The position numbers and the translations under genes were made by a program. A stretch of 64,000 nucleotides of DNA. Source: Rubellicoccus peritrichatus (GTDB lineage Bacteria; Verrucomicrobiota; Verrucomicrobiia; Opitutales; Cerasicoccaceae). The stretch spans positions 3,901,001 to 3,965,000 of the forward strand of contig NZ_CP136920.1 of assembly GCF_033100135.1 (NCBI RefSeq), in the 5' to 3' direction. A model generated the notes under the pieces. It was not told the origin of the DNA, searched no databases, and saw nothing but the letters and a program-made list of their open reading frames with translations. Below are positions 18,329 to 27,212 of this stretch, in pieces; the stretch's first letter is position 1; each line of letters starts with the position of its first letter.

Positions 18329-19501
18329 TCACTGAGCTATCCATTCGATCCAGAATCCTACTGGGTGCATGAAAGCGAGCACCTCGTTGGTATGGATCCC
18401 GTTTCGCCAAGTCGTAGCTGTAAGCGTAGCAAAGGATTCTTTTTTTTCACGAGCGATAACAGAATCGTCTAATACAATCCCGCTGGTAGTGTGATCGCCC
18501 ACAGGTCCAGGTGGCATGGGTGCGTTGATAGATAGCCAGATGACAGGGCGTCGTTTTCCAATAACTGCTAGTAGCTCGCGAAATGTAACTAGCTGATCTT
18601 CTGTCATGAACAATGAAACATATGTGTCAGTAAGAACCAACGGACGCCCTGGCGGTAATTTCGCTTCAAAGACAGGGATGAGATCCATCGCATTGCCTTT
18701 TTGCACACGCACTCCTTTTTCCTTGGTTAGTTCAATTGCTTTGTTCCAACGTTTAATCGAATCGACATCGGGTAGTATGCAGGCACGAAGCCATGCCAGC
18801 ATTTTTTCGTCATGGATATCAGGCGGATCAAGATCAAGTGCGAAACGCTCTTTGATTTCAGGTAAAACCAAATCTGCCGGAGGACGTTTATCCCCCAGTA
18901 GCAGAGTGCTTACACACGTTTGAGGATCACGCGCCTTGACGATTGTAGCGCCATCTTTGTCGATGAACTCAACCAGCCCCAAAAGCGTCCCAATGCCGGT
19001 AGCACTGCCTACATCAATATGAGCCATAGGTTCGTCCGGCCAGTCCTGTGTGACATAAGCAAGGCCCACTGCTAATTGAGCAACTCGCTGAGGTGGGTTA
19101 CACTGATACCAGTGTGCTTCCATCAGTGATCGCAACTTGACCTCATGCTTTACCAGAAAGGCTTGGACTACCACAGGGAAGTTATCATCCAGCACCTGCT
19201 CTGGACTAATTACATCACCTGATAAAAGATATTTTGGATAGTATTTCCCCAGATCTTCACTATCGCCCTGATCAACAATATATTTGACGGCAGCAGCAAG
19301 CAGTAAGGCAGGTTGCTTAATAACAGGTTGAGACTCAAATAGTCGGTGCGCAAACGAATCGGAAGCAAACGCCCTCATCAATGCTGCCATGAAGAAGCCT
19401 TCCTGGCTATCACTATGGGATGCGTCCTCAAGCATCGTTGCAAGTAACTCACACATCGAAATTTGATTCTCGAGCGGGGTTTGTTCCGAATTGGATTCCA
19501 T
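18329..19501 (-). CDS. DUF2332 family protein
   Basis: The 390-residue protein has features of DUF2332: 'FFMAALMRAFASDSF', 'ALLLAAAVKYIVDQGDSEDLGKYYP', 'LRSLMEAHWYQCNPPQRVAQLAVGLAYV', 'HIDVGSATGIGTLLGL' and a C-terminal 'VIWLSINAP'. The family usually has 'QTNEV' where this one has 'QCNPPQ', and an SAM-methyltransferase-like glycine loop ('DVGSATGIGT'). Function is unknown. It converges with the prepilin gene, leaving 15 bases between stops. Confidence 0.7.
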   Translation of the reverse strand: MESNSEQTPLENQISMCELLATMLEDASHSDSQEGFFMAALMRAFASDSFAHRLFESQPVIKQPALLLAAAVKYIVDQGDSEDLGKYYPKYLLSGDVISPEQVLDDNFPVVVQAFLVKHEVKLRSLMEAHWYQCNPPQRVAQLAVGLAYVTQDWPDEPMAHIDVGSATGIGTLLGLVEFIDKDGATIVKARDPQTCVSTLLLGDKRPPADLVLPEIKERFALDLDPPDIHDEKMLAWLRACILPDVDSIKRWNKAIELTKEKGVRVQKGNAMDLIPVFEAKLPPGRPLVLTDTYVSLFMTEDQLVTFRELLAVIGKRRPVIWLSINAPMPPGPVGDHTTSGIVLDDSVIAREKKESFATLTATTWRNGIHTNEVLAFMHPVGFWIEWIAQ

Positions 19502-19604
19502 GAAGTATTTTTTTAGCGTGTACTGTGATTTGTTAGAAGACTTTATTAAATAAGCAATTCATCCGGCTTGCTAAATTGAGGCTCAAAGTTATTTCGTATC
19601 TACT

Positions 19605-20813
19605 GTGAAAAGCACAAAACGCTTATTGCTCCTTGGTCTCCTGGCGCTGTTTTCGGTGAATACCTCCGTGGCCAAAATAGACGAAGAGGATGAAAAATCA
19701 TGGGAGCATGTTGATGATAAGGAAATCAGAGCCGAGCTTTCTAATTACGCAGAAGACTTCAGTGGCTTAGCTCTAACATTGCTGGCAAATGACTCTTTTG
19801 AAGAAGCATCAACTGATGAACAAATTGCGATCCTTGGCTGGGCATATCGAACAGTTCCCTATGTCCGTGAACTGCAATATGAGGTGAACCCGGCAGTTGG
19901 CTTGGTTGATCTGGTGATTATGACGTCACGGATGAACAACTACATGGCCACTGATGAAGCCATCCGCTATTACGGCTCACTCCAGGATGAGCTGGCCAAG
20001 TCCATCGAGGAAGCCAATGCAAAGTCATGGGCTATGGTTGGTAAAATCCTGAACAGCAAAGAGTATCTGCGATTTTACAAAAAAGTATATCACTGGGTGC
20101 ATAAACATCCAATGACTGGCTACATCGGAAGACAATCAGTCGTCGGCCTGGCCGCGGATCGTGATTTAGTCACTGGAATTGAGACCGCCGCCCCGTCGTT
20201 TTTCCTGGGTGATCTGGGAAGTCAACTTCAGGACACCACATTGCAGATGCATTATTTAAATCTGACTGCCGAACGCATCGAAGATCAAATTGAATGGATG
20301 CCAATATATTCCATCTGGATAGCCAAAATATTTATTCTCCAAGACATCGGGAAGAGCTCAATGGCGGATGCAATCGACAGCGTCAGCCAACTGTCTGCCG
20401 AACTAGCTCCTTTGCAGGAATTGAGTCGTGATCTCGACAGCGTAGCGTTAAACCTTAAAGAGCTGAATCAGCTACAAAACAATGTCCAACGCCTGGCTCG
20501 GGATCTCAACAAGCTAACAGCCACCATTGAGCCGGGAATCAAGGCAATAGCCGGGTTGGATGAGAAAACTGGCAATATGACTGCTCAGCTTCAAGGCATG
20601 GCGCTTGAGGCAAAGCAGGCAAGAAACACGCTGGACGCACAGAAAGATGAACTGAAAGTGGCCGCCAATTCTCTGGTCACCCTCGCCAATTTCACGAGTA
20701 AAAGCGAAACACTCGTCTGGACGGCGACTAAAGCGGCCCTGGTTGTAATCGTAGCCTTTTTCCTCTGTCTAATGGCTTATCGTATAATACTGTCTCGATT
20801 CCGAAAATCATAA
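19605..20813 (+). CDS. Exported coiled-coil protein with C-terminal membrane anchor, unknown function
   Basis: Translation appears to start at a GTG (19605), since the signal peptide 'RLLLLGLLALFSVNTSVA' begins at once after it and no ATG is available. The 402-residue protein then has an acidic helical domain (about 25-270), a heptad-like coiled coil (about 275-365, 'LAPLQELSRDLDSVALNLKELNQL') and one membrane helix at about 372-393 ('AALVVIVAFFLCLMAYRII') with a basic cytoplasmic tail. It would face the periplasm anchored at its C-terminus. I do not recognise the family. galK follows 47 bases downstream. Confidence 0.75.
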   Translation: MKSTKRLLLLGLLALFSVNTSVAKIDEEDEKSWEHVDDKEIRAELSNYAEDFSGLALTLLANDSFEEASTDEQIAILGWAYRTVPYVRELQYEVNPAVGLVDLVIMTSRMNNYMATDEAIRYYGSLQDELAKSIEEANAKSWAMVGKILNSKEYLRFYKKVYHWVHKHPMTGYIGRQSVVGLAADRDLVTGIETAAPSFFLGDLGSQLQDTTLQMHYLNLTAERIEDQIEWMPIYSIWIAKIFILQDIGKSSMADAIDSVSQLSAELAPLQELSRDLDSVALNLKELNQLQNNVQRLARDLNKLTATIEPGIKAIAGLDEKTGNMTAQLQGMALEAKQARNTLDAQKDELKVAANSLVTLANFTSKSETLVWTATKAALVVIVAFFLCLMAYRIILSRFRKS

Positions 20814-20860
20814 ATAAAAGGCTTTGCAGCCTTGCCTTAAAGCGCCATGGATATGTTGCC

Positions 20861-22012
20861 ATGGACCCTGTTCAGACATTTAAGAGCTTCTATTCAGCTA
20901 AGCCCGAAGTGGTCACTGCCGCTCCAGGACGATTGGAATTTGTTGGAAATCACACTGACTACAATGGTGGCCTTGTCATGGGCGTAGCGGTAGATCGTGG
21001 GATTCGCGTTGCAGCATCGAAACGAACAGATGGCGCAATCATTCTGCGAAGCGAAGGCATGGATAGCATCGCCGAATCCAATATCAACGAAATCAAGCCC
21101 TTGAACAGCGACAAAAGTTGGGCCAACTACGCCCTCGGTGTTTTTGACGAACTGCGGAAGGCTGGCATGAGTGTCTCGAGTGGATTTGAAATGTCTGTTT
21201 CAAGTGATCTGCCATACGGCGCTGGCATGAGTAGTAGTGCAGCTTTTGAGCTATCCTCTGGATTGGCACTTGGGTCAATCTATGGCTTTGAAACGAGCAC
21301 CGCAAATTGGGCCAGGATTGGTCGGCGCGCGGAAAACAATTTCGTAGGTATGCCCTGTGGTATTCTGGACCAAGGTGTTTCTGCCTTTGGACAAAGAGAT
21401 CATATCGTTCGTATCGATTGTAAGGCCGAGACCTTTGATCGAGTTTCCCTACCCCATGGCGTTCACTTCTGGGTGTTCAATACCAGCGTAAAGCATGCTT
21501 TGGTAGATTCGCTTTACGCGACCAGACATAAGGAATGCACTGAAGCCTTTGAAATCCTCAAGCAGGCAGACGCACAATTGGAATGCCTGGCTGATGCCTC
21601 TCCACAGCTTGTGGAAGAGAACAAAGCAGCACTGGGTGAAGTTTGCTATAAACGAGCCAGACACGTGACTGAAGAGACACAGCGCGTACGGGAAATGGAA
21701 ACAGCGCTTTCTACTGGAGATCTTAAGCAGGCAGGTGCGCTTTTGTTTGGATCACACGACAGTTCGCAACATCTTTTTGAAAACAGCTGTCCTGAGCTGG
21801 ATCTTATTGTTGAGAAGCTCAAAGGCATTGATTCTGTTTATGGTGCACGTCTCACCGGCGGTGGCTTTGGTGGTGCCGTCATGGCAGTCACCTCTTCCGA
21901 GTTTGATGAATCCTTTGCTGAAGAGTTGGCGACTGAATACGGCCAGCGCTTCGATCATAAGCCTGCGATTTTCCACACTCAGAGCGGTGATGGTGCTCGC
22001 GTCATTTCCTGA
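20861..22012 (+). CDS. galK: Galactokinase
   Basis: This 383-residue GHMP kinase carries the galactokinase signature 'GRLEFVGNHTDYNGG' (about 26-40, with the substrate-binding His-Thr-Asp-Tyr), the ATP loop 'PYGAGMSSSAAFE' (about 123-135), a catalytic Asp in 'CGILDQGVSAFG', and the C-terminal GHMP motif 'RLTGGGFGGAVMA'. It phosphorylates galactose at C1 in the Leloir pathway. Glu in 'GRLEFVGNH' replaces the more usual Val-Asn-Leu-Ile-Gly spacing only in minor residues. No galT or galE is seen nearby. pcm follows after 24 bases. Confidence 0.92.
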   Translation: MDPVQTFKSFYSAKPEVVTAAPGRLEFVGNHTDYNGGLVMGVAVDRGIRVAASKRTDGAIILRSEGMDSIAESNINEIKPLNSDKSWANYALGVFDELRKAGMSVSSGFEMSVSSDLPYGAGMSSSAAFELSSGLALGSIYGFETSTANWARIGRRAENNFVGMPCGILDQGVSAFGQRDHIVRIDCKAETFDRVSLPHGVHFWVFNTSVKHALVDSLYATRHKECTEAFEILKQADAQLECLADASPQLVEENKAALGEVCYKRARHVTEETQRVREMETALSTGDLKQAGALLFGSHDSSQHLFENSCPELDLIVEKLKGIDSVYGARLTGGGFGGAVMAVTSSEFDESFAEELATEYGQRFDHKPAIFHTQSGDGARVIS

Positions 22013-22036
22013 CGACCACGCCTGTCGCCTTCGATC

Positions 22037-22648
22037 ATGCCCCGTCGTCCCGATTTCAGTTTTCGTTATCGGCTCAGTCCCCGAGTCGATCGAGCGGTGA
22101 GTCACGTAGACAGAAACTGCTTCGTCCCGGAAAAATATGCATCTGAGGCTTATGCGGATTACCCACTTCCGATTGGTCACGGGCAAACTATTTCACAGCC
22201 CAGTTTGGTTGCTTACATGACCGAAGAACTGGATTTGCACGAGGATAGTCGTGTGTTGGAAATAGGGACCGGTTGTGGTTATCAGACAGCTCTCCTGAGC
22301 GAACTCTGCGCTGAAGTCTATACGATCGAATTTGTTCCCAAGCTGGCAAAGGCGGCAAAGGAACGCTTGGATTCTCTTGGCTACACCAACATCCATTTCC
22401 GAACAGGCGATGGACATATCGGCTGGCCTGAGGCGACTCCCTTCGATGCGATCATTGCCACCGCCGCTGCCAAAGAGGTTCCTGAGCCCCTGAAAGAGCA
22501 ATTAGCCACAGGTGGCCGCATGGTAATCCCCATAGGCCCGCCCAATGGAAGCCAGATTCTCTACATGTTGGAAAAGGAAGAAGATGATTTTCGCAGTCGA
22601 AAGCTTCTGGATGTTCGCTTCGTTCCGATGGTAAAGGATGAGGCATGA
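22037..22648 (+). CDS. pcm: Protein-L-isoaspartate O-methyltransferase
   Basis: The 203-residue protein has PIMT features: 'DRNCFVPEKYASEAYADYPLPIGHGQTISQPSLVAYMTE' near residues 25-65, the SAM motif 'VLEIGTGCGYQTALLSEL' (about 75-92) and 'GDGHIGWPEATPFDAIIATAAAKEVPEPL'. It methylates isoaspartyl residues in damaged proteins to start repair. The gene is on the same strand as galK and ends 2 bases before the convergent cupin gene's stop. Confidence 0.93.
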   Translation: MPRRPDFSFRYRLSPRVDRAVSHVDRNCFVPEKYASEAYADYPLPIGHGQTISQPSLVAYMTEELDLHEDSRVLEIGTGCGYQTALLSELCAEVYTIEFVPKLAKAAKERLDSLGYTNIHFRTGDGHIGWPEATPFDAIIATAAAKEVPEPLKEQLATGGRMVIPIGPPNGSQILYMLEKEEDDFRSRKLLDVRFVPMVKDEA

Positions 22649-22649
22649 A

Positions 22650-23057
22650 TTACTGCGCATCGTTCTTGCCAAAGCCAGGAGGCACATTTCCGACAAAATA
22701 AACATCATGGTCAGGACGACTGCCAGGCGTGTGGATGTTCAGCATGACTAAGGCATCTTCTCTTGTTACAAAACCATGAGTTGTTTCGGGAGGCAAACGG
22801 AGAAAGTCACCTGATTGCAGGACATGCTCTTTTCCATTCAGAATCGCGCTCCCCTGCCCCTCGATCACGTAATACAACTCTTCAGCGATTTTGTGGTAAC
22901 TGACAGCGGTAGTCTGATATGGTTCGATACGCACACGATAGGCAGTCAATGAAGCCTCCTCATCGGGCTGAATCAAAGATTGGATTGCATACGGCCCCAG
23001 TTGCTGAACTTCAACTGCAGAGCCCTGCTTCAAGTGGAGAATCGAAGAAGTTCCCAT
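22650..23057 (-). CDS. Single-domain cupin protein
   Basis: A 135-residue protein with one cupin domain: motif 1 'SYHKIAEELYYVIEGQGSAILNG' (about 55-77, with His and Glu metal ligands) and motif 2 'LRLPPETTHGFVTRED' (about 88-103, with His). No second domain and no signal peptide. Substrate cannot be read from the sequence. It is followed upstream by pyrD on the same strand with a 35-base gap. Confidence 0.85.
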   Translation of the reverse strand: MGTSSILHLKQGSAVEVQQLGPYAIQSLIQPDEEASLTAYRVRIEPYQTTAVSYHKIAEELYYVIEGQGSAILNGKEHVLQSGDFLRLPPETTHGFVTREDALVMLNIHTPGSRPDHDVYFVGNVPPGFGKNDAQ

Positions 23058-23092
23058 CGCAATAAAATCTGCTGAAGCGAAACGTTATCAGA

Positions 23093-24157
23093 TTACACCC
23101 ATTCGGCTGAGCGCCAAACAAGGGCTTGTGCGATATCCTTGGCAAAGAAAGGTCCACGGTAGACCATTCCTGTGTAAAGCTGGACCAGGCTCGCACCAGA
23201 GTCAAACAGCTGACCGGCACTTTTCGCATCCGTTACTCCGCCAACACCAATGATCGGCAACTTGCCCTTGGTCGCAAGATGCATGTAGCGAATAATCTGA
23301 GAACTACGCTGAATAATTGGTTTCCCGCTCAAACCACCAGCCTCATCTTTACCACCAAGATCAACAGGTCGCTCGATCATGGTGTTTGTTGCGATAATAC
23401 CGTCAAACCCAACATCCTGGACAACTTCCAGAATTGAATCAATCTCTCGGAATGATAGGTCGGGAGCGATTTTGACCAGCATCGGAATCCGTTCCTTGCC
23501 CAATTTCCTGGCACGCTCAGCATTGGTTTTATTCAGCTCGCCGAGCAGTTGCCTGAGAAAATCCGCCTCCTGAAGGCGACGCAACTCTGGCGTATTCGGA
23601 CTGCTTACATTGATCGCGAAATAGTCAGCGAAATCCGCCAGGATATTGAAAGTTTCGATATATTCAGGAGTGGCCTGATCAAGCGGAGTCGGTTTGCTCT
23701 TGCCGATATTGATCCCGATCGGGATGCCACGCCGCTTACTTCCGGCACGCTTAGCCAAACGCTTGGCAATGGCTTCCGCTCCATCATTGGGGAAGCCCAT
23801 ACGATTGATCAGAGCCTCATGCTCAGGAATACGTGACAAACGTGGACGTTGATTGCCAGGCTGGTCATGACGCGTGACTGTACCAATTTCGACATGCCCG
23901 AAACCAAATGCCCCCATGACGTTCCAGCAAAGTGCATTCTTGTCGAATCCTGCAGCCAGTCCAACCGCATTGGGGAAGCTCAAGCCGAAGAGTTCTATCG
24001 GTTCTCCATGACGAGGACGGTTGTAGTGCTCCATCATCCGAATGGCAGGACCAAAGCGGCCCATCATCTTCAGCCAACCGATTGCTCGCTCGTGCGCAAG
24101 TTCCGCGTCACCGCGGAATAATACTGGTCTGATAACACTCTCGTAGACGGAACCCAT
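23093..24157 (-). CDS. pyrD: Dihydroorotate dehydrogenase (quinone), class 2
   Basis: The 354-residue protein is a membrane-associated class 2 enzyme oxidising dihydroorotate with quinone in pyrimidine synthesis. An amphipathic helical N-terminus (about 1-35) is followed by 'FPNAVGLAAGFDKNA' (about 55-70), 'GHVEIGTVTRHDQPGN', the catalytic region 'FAINVSSPNTPELRRLQ' (about 180-195, with Ser as base, the class 2 hallmark), 'LVKIAPDLS', 'GIIATNTM' and 'IIGVGGVTDAKSA'. Length and motifs are complete. Confidence 0.95.
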   Translation of the reverse strand: MGSVYESVIRPVLFRGDAELAHERAIGWLKMMGRFGPAIRMMEHYNRPRHGEPIELFGLSFPNAVGLAAGFDKNALCWNVMGAFGFGHVEIGTVTRHDQPGNQRPRLSRIPEHEALINRMGFPNDGAEAIAKRLAKRAGSKRRGIPIGINIGKSKPTPLDQATPEYIETFNILADFADYFAINVSSPNTPELRRLQEADFLRQLLGELNKTNAERARKLGKERIPMLVKIAPDLSFREIDSILEVVQDVGFDGIIATNTMIERPVDLGGKDEAGGLSGKPIIQRSSQIIRYMHLATKGKLPIIGVGGVTDAKSAGQLFDSGASLVQLYTGMVYRGPFFAKDIAQALVWRSAEWV

Positions 24158-24376
24158 AAGTGAAAAAACAGCGGGAGTGTAGATTGACTGACGAACTCCA
24201 CGAGAAAAAATTTATAAAATCTTCATTTTGCTCTTGGAAAAGAGTCAAAACTCCCGCAATCCCTTGCCTTTAACATCCAGTTTCTTTCAAAACCCAAAAA
24301 AGATTGGAACGGAATTGGAAATACATAAATCATACACGTTTCGGAATATTATTAGGGATTACCCTCGAATCTAATT

Positions 24377-25156
24377 ATGGCTAAAGCAGCTCCTAAACTC
24401 GAATGGTGTGTCGTCCGTCTGGGCGAAGACATGAATTGGTGGGTCGAGGAAATCAGTGACGAAGTTCACTGGGACGTCGATGGGCTTAGCATCATTGACC
24501 CCAGACAGATGAACCACATCATTGATCAGATCGACTTGCTCCGCGAGTACGACTTTCAAGACGACATTTACGAGGCCGCGTTTTATCGGTTCAAGATCGA
24601 TAAGCAGCTCGATAATAATCGTCTGCGATTAGTCCGTACACGAGACTCCATCGCAGATACGGAAGATATGCTTTTCTACCTTCCGGACATTATTGATGAG
24701 GAAAAAGGGCCCTATGCCGATCTGATCGATCATATGAGCCGCCTACGTGTGCGAATGCTTAACGATTCAATCGATCTTGAGCAAAAGCTAACAGTCGAGG
24801 ATCTGGAAGAAGAGATTCGTGAGGAACAGAATAATGATTTCCTCGAAGGCCGTGCCGTCCATGTGTTCCGCGAAGTTAACTCGGTTCTCGAATATGTCCC
24901 TGCTGGTTTTGAATTGGATGCCGATCCGGATGATGACGATGAGAAACCCACAAAGAAGGCAATCGACCAGGACTTTTCCGATATCGAAGTCGAAGTCGAA
25001 GAAAAGATCGAGGAAGACGAGACCATGAAGTGGGACGAAGACGAGGAAGAAGAATCCGAAGAGGAAGGCGAAGAAGAAGGCGGACCACCTCCACCACCAG
25101 ATGCTGATGGTGAGGAAAGCCTCGACGACCTTGAAGACGAAGATGAAAAGAAATAG
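24377..25156 (+). CDS. Protein of unknown function with highly acidic tail
   Basis: The 259-residue protein has a globular N-terminal part (about 1-180) opening 'KLEWCVVRLGEDMNWWVEEISDEVHWDVDG', with many Trp and acidic residues, and a tail from about residue 185 made largely of Asp and Glu, broken by a 'GGPPPPPDADG' stretch. No signal peptide or membrane helix. I do not recognise a family. The start follows a 219-base divergent gap shared with pyrD, and a Wza-like gene begins 18 bases after its stop, so the two may be co-transcribed. Confidence 0.75.
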   Translation: MAKAAPKLEWCVVRLGEDMNWWVEEISDEVHWDVDGLSIIDPRQMNHIIDQIDLLREYDFQDDIYEAAFYRFKIDKQLDNNRLRLVRTRDSIADTEDMLFYLPDIIDEEKGPYADLIDHMSRLRVRMLNDSIDLEQKLTVEDLEEEIREEQNNDFLEGRAVHVFREVNSVLEYVPAGFELDADPDDDDEKPTKKAIDQDFSDIEVEVEEKIEEDETMKWDEDEEEESEEEGEEEGGPPPPPDADGEESLDDLEDEDEKK

Positions 25157-25174
25157 CAGCATTCTATCTGGGGC

Positions 25175-25795
25175 ATGAATACAGCCGCCAGGCATACTCA
25201 CTTCTTACCGACCGGAGGAATGCTCTTCCGCTACTTCCTTGTCGTTTTTGCTTTATTGGCCATTGTCGGTTGCGAAACCACCGACAATGGTCTTGAAGAA
25301 CTCCCGAAAGCACCGAAGCAGGCTGCTGTCTTGCGCTCGGGAGATGGTATTGAGGTTCTCTTGCAGGGGATTCCGGATCCATCTGTCAATGAAGTCCAGA
25401 TAGACGACCAGGGCTACATCAGCCTTCCCTACATTGGAAAGGTTCGAGCTTCAGGCCTGGCGCCCTCTGAACTCGCGGCAGATATACGCAAAGCCTATGT
25501 TGATCAGAAAATATATCGAAGTGTCGATATTTCGGTTCGGGTAACGGATCGCTTTGTCTATGTTGGTGGCGAAGTGGCAAATCCGGGTCGTGTCATCTGG
25601 ACCCCGGATCTCACATTCCTCAAAGCCATTCAGTCAGCTGGTGGATTTAGCCTTTATGCACGCGAAGGTGCTGTTCAACTGTCCAGAGACCAGCAAACTT
25701 ATCAGGTGGATGCTGACAAGGCGCAGAATCAGCCTCAATTCGATCCTAAGCTATATCCTGGTGATTCAATCAACGTGCCGAGGTCACCGTTTTAA
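25175..25795 (+). CDS. Polysaccharide export lipoprotein (Wza-type, Poly_export domain)
   Basis: The 206-residue protein has a lipoprotein signal ending 'LLAIVGCE' (Cys at residue 34, or 19 from the ATG at 25220). The Poly_export domain follows ('LRSGDGIEVLLQGIPDPSVNEVQIDDQGYISLPYIGKVRASGLAPSEL') and a single SLBB-like segment ('FVYVGGEVANPGRVIWTP'). Wza-type proteins form the outer membrane channel for capsule or EPS. It is short, with one SLBB segment, and has no Wzc kinase or glycosyltransferases beside it, so the role in export is inferred. GGAGG directly abuts the 25220 ATG, too close to decide the start. Confidence 0.8.
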   Translation: MNTAARHTHFLPTGGMLFRYFLVVFALLAIVGCETTDNGLEELPKAPKQAAVLRSGDGIEVLLQGIPDPSVNEVQIDDQGYISLPYIGKVRASGLAPSELAADIRKAYVDQKIYRSVDISVRVTDRFVYVGGEVANPGRVIWTPDLTFLKAIQSAGGFSLYAREGAVQLSRDQQTYQVDADKAQNQPQFDPKLYPGDSINVPRSPF

Positions 25796-25804
25796 AAGCA
25801 GTTC

Positions 25805-26284
25805 TTAGTCCAGTTGCCTGAGCGCTTCGTAAACAGCAATTCCAGTGGCTGTGGCGAGATTGAGAGACCGCAGGTCGTTATTGTAATGAGGTATGGTCAA
25901 TCGATTATGATCATCAAACGCATCGTGCAACCACTGAGGGCACCCATGACCTTCATTGCCAAACAGCAGGCCGTCTTCTGCTTCAAAAGTAGCGTCCCAG
26001 TGTCGATTTGGAGCATGCGTTGAAAACAACCAGAGCCGCTTCGGCTTTTTATCAGATTCCTGAAAAGCCTCCCATGAAGCATGATGATGGATATCGAGGG
26101 AATACCAGTAGTCCATTCCACTCCGTTTCAGGTGCTTGTCCGTGATGGTGAAGCCCAGTGGATGAATCAAGTGCAGACGGCATTGCGTGATCGCACAGAG
26201 ACGACCAATGCTACCAGTGTTTTGTGGTATCTCCGGACGAAATAGCACAACATGCAAACGAGGCTTTGTCTCTGGTTCACTCAT
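25805..26284 (-). CDS. trmL: tRNA (cytidine/uridine-2'-O-)-methyltransferase, TrmL type
   Basis: A 159-residue SPOUT methyltransferase: 'VLFRPEIPQNTGSIGRLCAIT' near residue 13 (the N-terminal signature of TrmL), 'LHLIHPLGF', 'LLFGNEGHGCPQW' (about 105-118, the knot region) and 'IPHYNNDLRSLNLATATGIAVYEALRQ' at the C-terminus. TrmL 2'-O-methylates position 34 of some tRNA-Leu species. The start overlaps the stop of smpB by four bases, indicating translational coupling with it. Confidence 0.9.
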   Translation of the reverse strand: MSEPETKPRLHVVLFRPEIPQNTGSIGRLCAITQCRLHLIHPLGFTITDKHLKRSGMDYWYSLDIHHHASWEAFQESDKKPKRLWLFSTHAPNRHWDATFEAEDGLLFGNEGHGCPQWLHDAFDDHNRLTIPHYNNDLRSLNLATATGIAVYEALRQLD

Positions 26285-26760
26285 CTATGACGGCCACGCA
26301 CAAAACGTTCCGCCTCGCGCATCTGTGTTTTGCGTTTCAAGTCTTCACGCTTATCAAACAGTTTCTTACCTTTGCAGAGTGCTATCTCGATTTTAATCAG
26401 GCCTTCTTTGAAATAAAGCCGTGTTGGAATCAAGGCCTGACCACCAGCCTCCAACTCAAATTTAAGCCGATCTATTTGCTTTTTGTGTAATAAAAGTAAA
26501 CGCGGACGGGTCGGGTTGTGGTTGTTTTCATTACCAAACGCATACTCGTCGATATGGGCATGATAAAGTGTTGGCTTGTCACCTTTCTCGACGCGAACGA
26601 AAGAATCATTGATCTGAGCTTTCCCAGCTCGAACAGACTTTACCTCGGTGCCGGTCAGCTTGATTCCAGCTTCCAGCTTTTCGCCCACAAAATAACTGCG
26701 CCCGACTTTTGAATTGCGAACCTCGCGGGGTCTTTCGACTTTCTTCTTAGCAGCAGCCAT
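26281..26760 (-). CDS. smpB: SsrA-binding protein
   Basis: The 159-residue protein is SmpB, which escorts tmRNA to stalled ribosomes. Motifs: 'RNSKVGRSYFVGEKLEAGIKLTGTEVKSVRAGKAQINDSFV' (about 14-55), 'HIDEYAFGNENNHNPTRPRLLLLHKKQIDRL' and 'GQALIPTRLYFKEGLIKIEIALCKGKKLFDKREDLKRK' with the basic C-tail. Length is normal. The tmRNA gene itself was not recognised in the window. Confidence 0.96.
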   Translation of the reverse strand: MAAAKKKVERPREVRNSKVGRSYFVGEKLEAGIKLTGTEVKSVRAGKAQINDSFVRVEKGDKPTLYHAHIDEYAFGNENNHNPTRPRLLLLHKKQIDRLKFELEAGGQALIPTRLYFKEGLIKIEIALCKGKKLFDKREDLKRKTQMREAERFVRGRHR

Positions 26761-26850
26761 GACTATTCACCGGCTTTGTTAGCCGTATCTTACAAGTGAG
26801 CAAAAGGCACTGGGCCCGCCTATGACTATAACCCCGAATTCCCCCGGCCA

Positions 26851-27078
26851 TTAGCCGCGAGGCAAGTCAGCGTCGTCACTAGGATCGTAAAGCTCGTAGC
26901 TGATTTTGCCTTCAATAATTTCGCGCAAGGCAATATCCTCAGGCTCGAGTTTCTCGAGTGACTCTACGAGTGGTTTCATCCCATATTTCAACTGTTTACT
27001 GCGGCGTGAAACCACATTAATCAAAATGTTGGGATCAGAAATAACGTCTTGGGCTTGTATTAAGTATTCGTCTCTCAA
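26851..27078 (-). CDS. rpoZ: DNA-directed RNA polymerase omega subunit, TTG start
   Basis: Read from a TTG at 27078-27076 the protein is 75 residues: (M)RDEYLIQAQDVISDPNILI. The blocks 'LINVVSRRSKQLKYGMKPLV' and 'EDIALREIIEGKISYEL' match omega. A Shine-Dalgarno TGGAG sits seven bases before the TTG, and no ATG is in range; the only in-frame ATG lies 27 codons upstream in unrelated basic sequence. Omega helps assemble RNA polymerase and binds ppGpp in many bacteria. Downstream are smpB and trmL on the same strand. Confidence 0.9.
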   Translation of the reverse strand: MRDEYLIQAQDVISDPNILINVVSRRSKQLKYGMKPLVESLEKLEPEDIALREIIEGKISYELYDPSDDADLPRG

Positions 27079-27212
27079 AGTGTTTCTCCAGTTGGATTTC
27101 GCGAAACGGGAGAAAAAGGACCTGAAACGGATAGTTTGCAAGGACAAAATCGCCTGCAAAGTGTCTGAAAATCAGAATTGTCTGTAGTAAAAGCGTTCTA
27201 CATCATGCTTTT

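Noticed and set aside
24730-25176. Ser-rich open frame antisense to the acidic tail gene
   Set aside because: GAA/GAC/GAT codons of an acidic tail read as TTC/GTC/ATC/TCT on the other strand, giving an artefactual Ser-rich protein.
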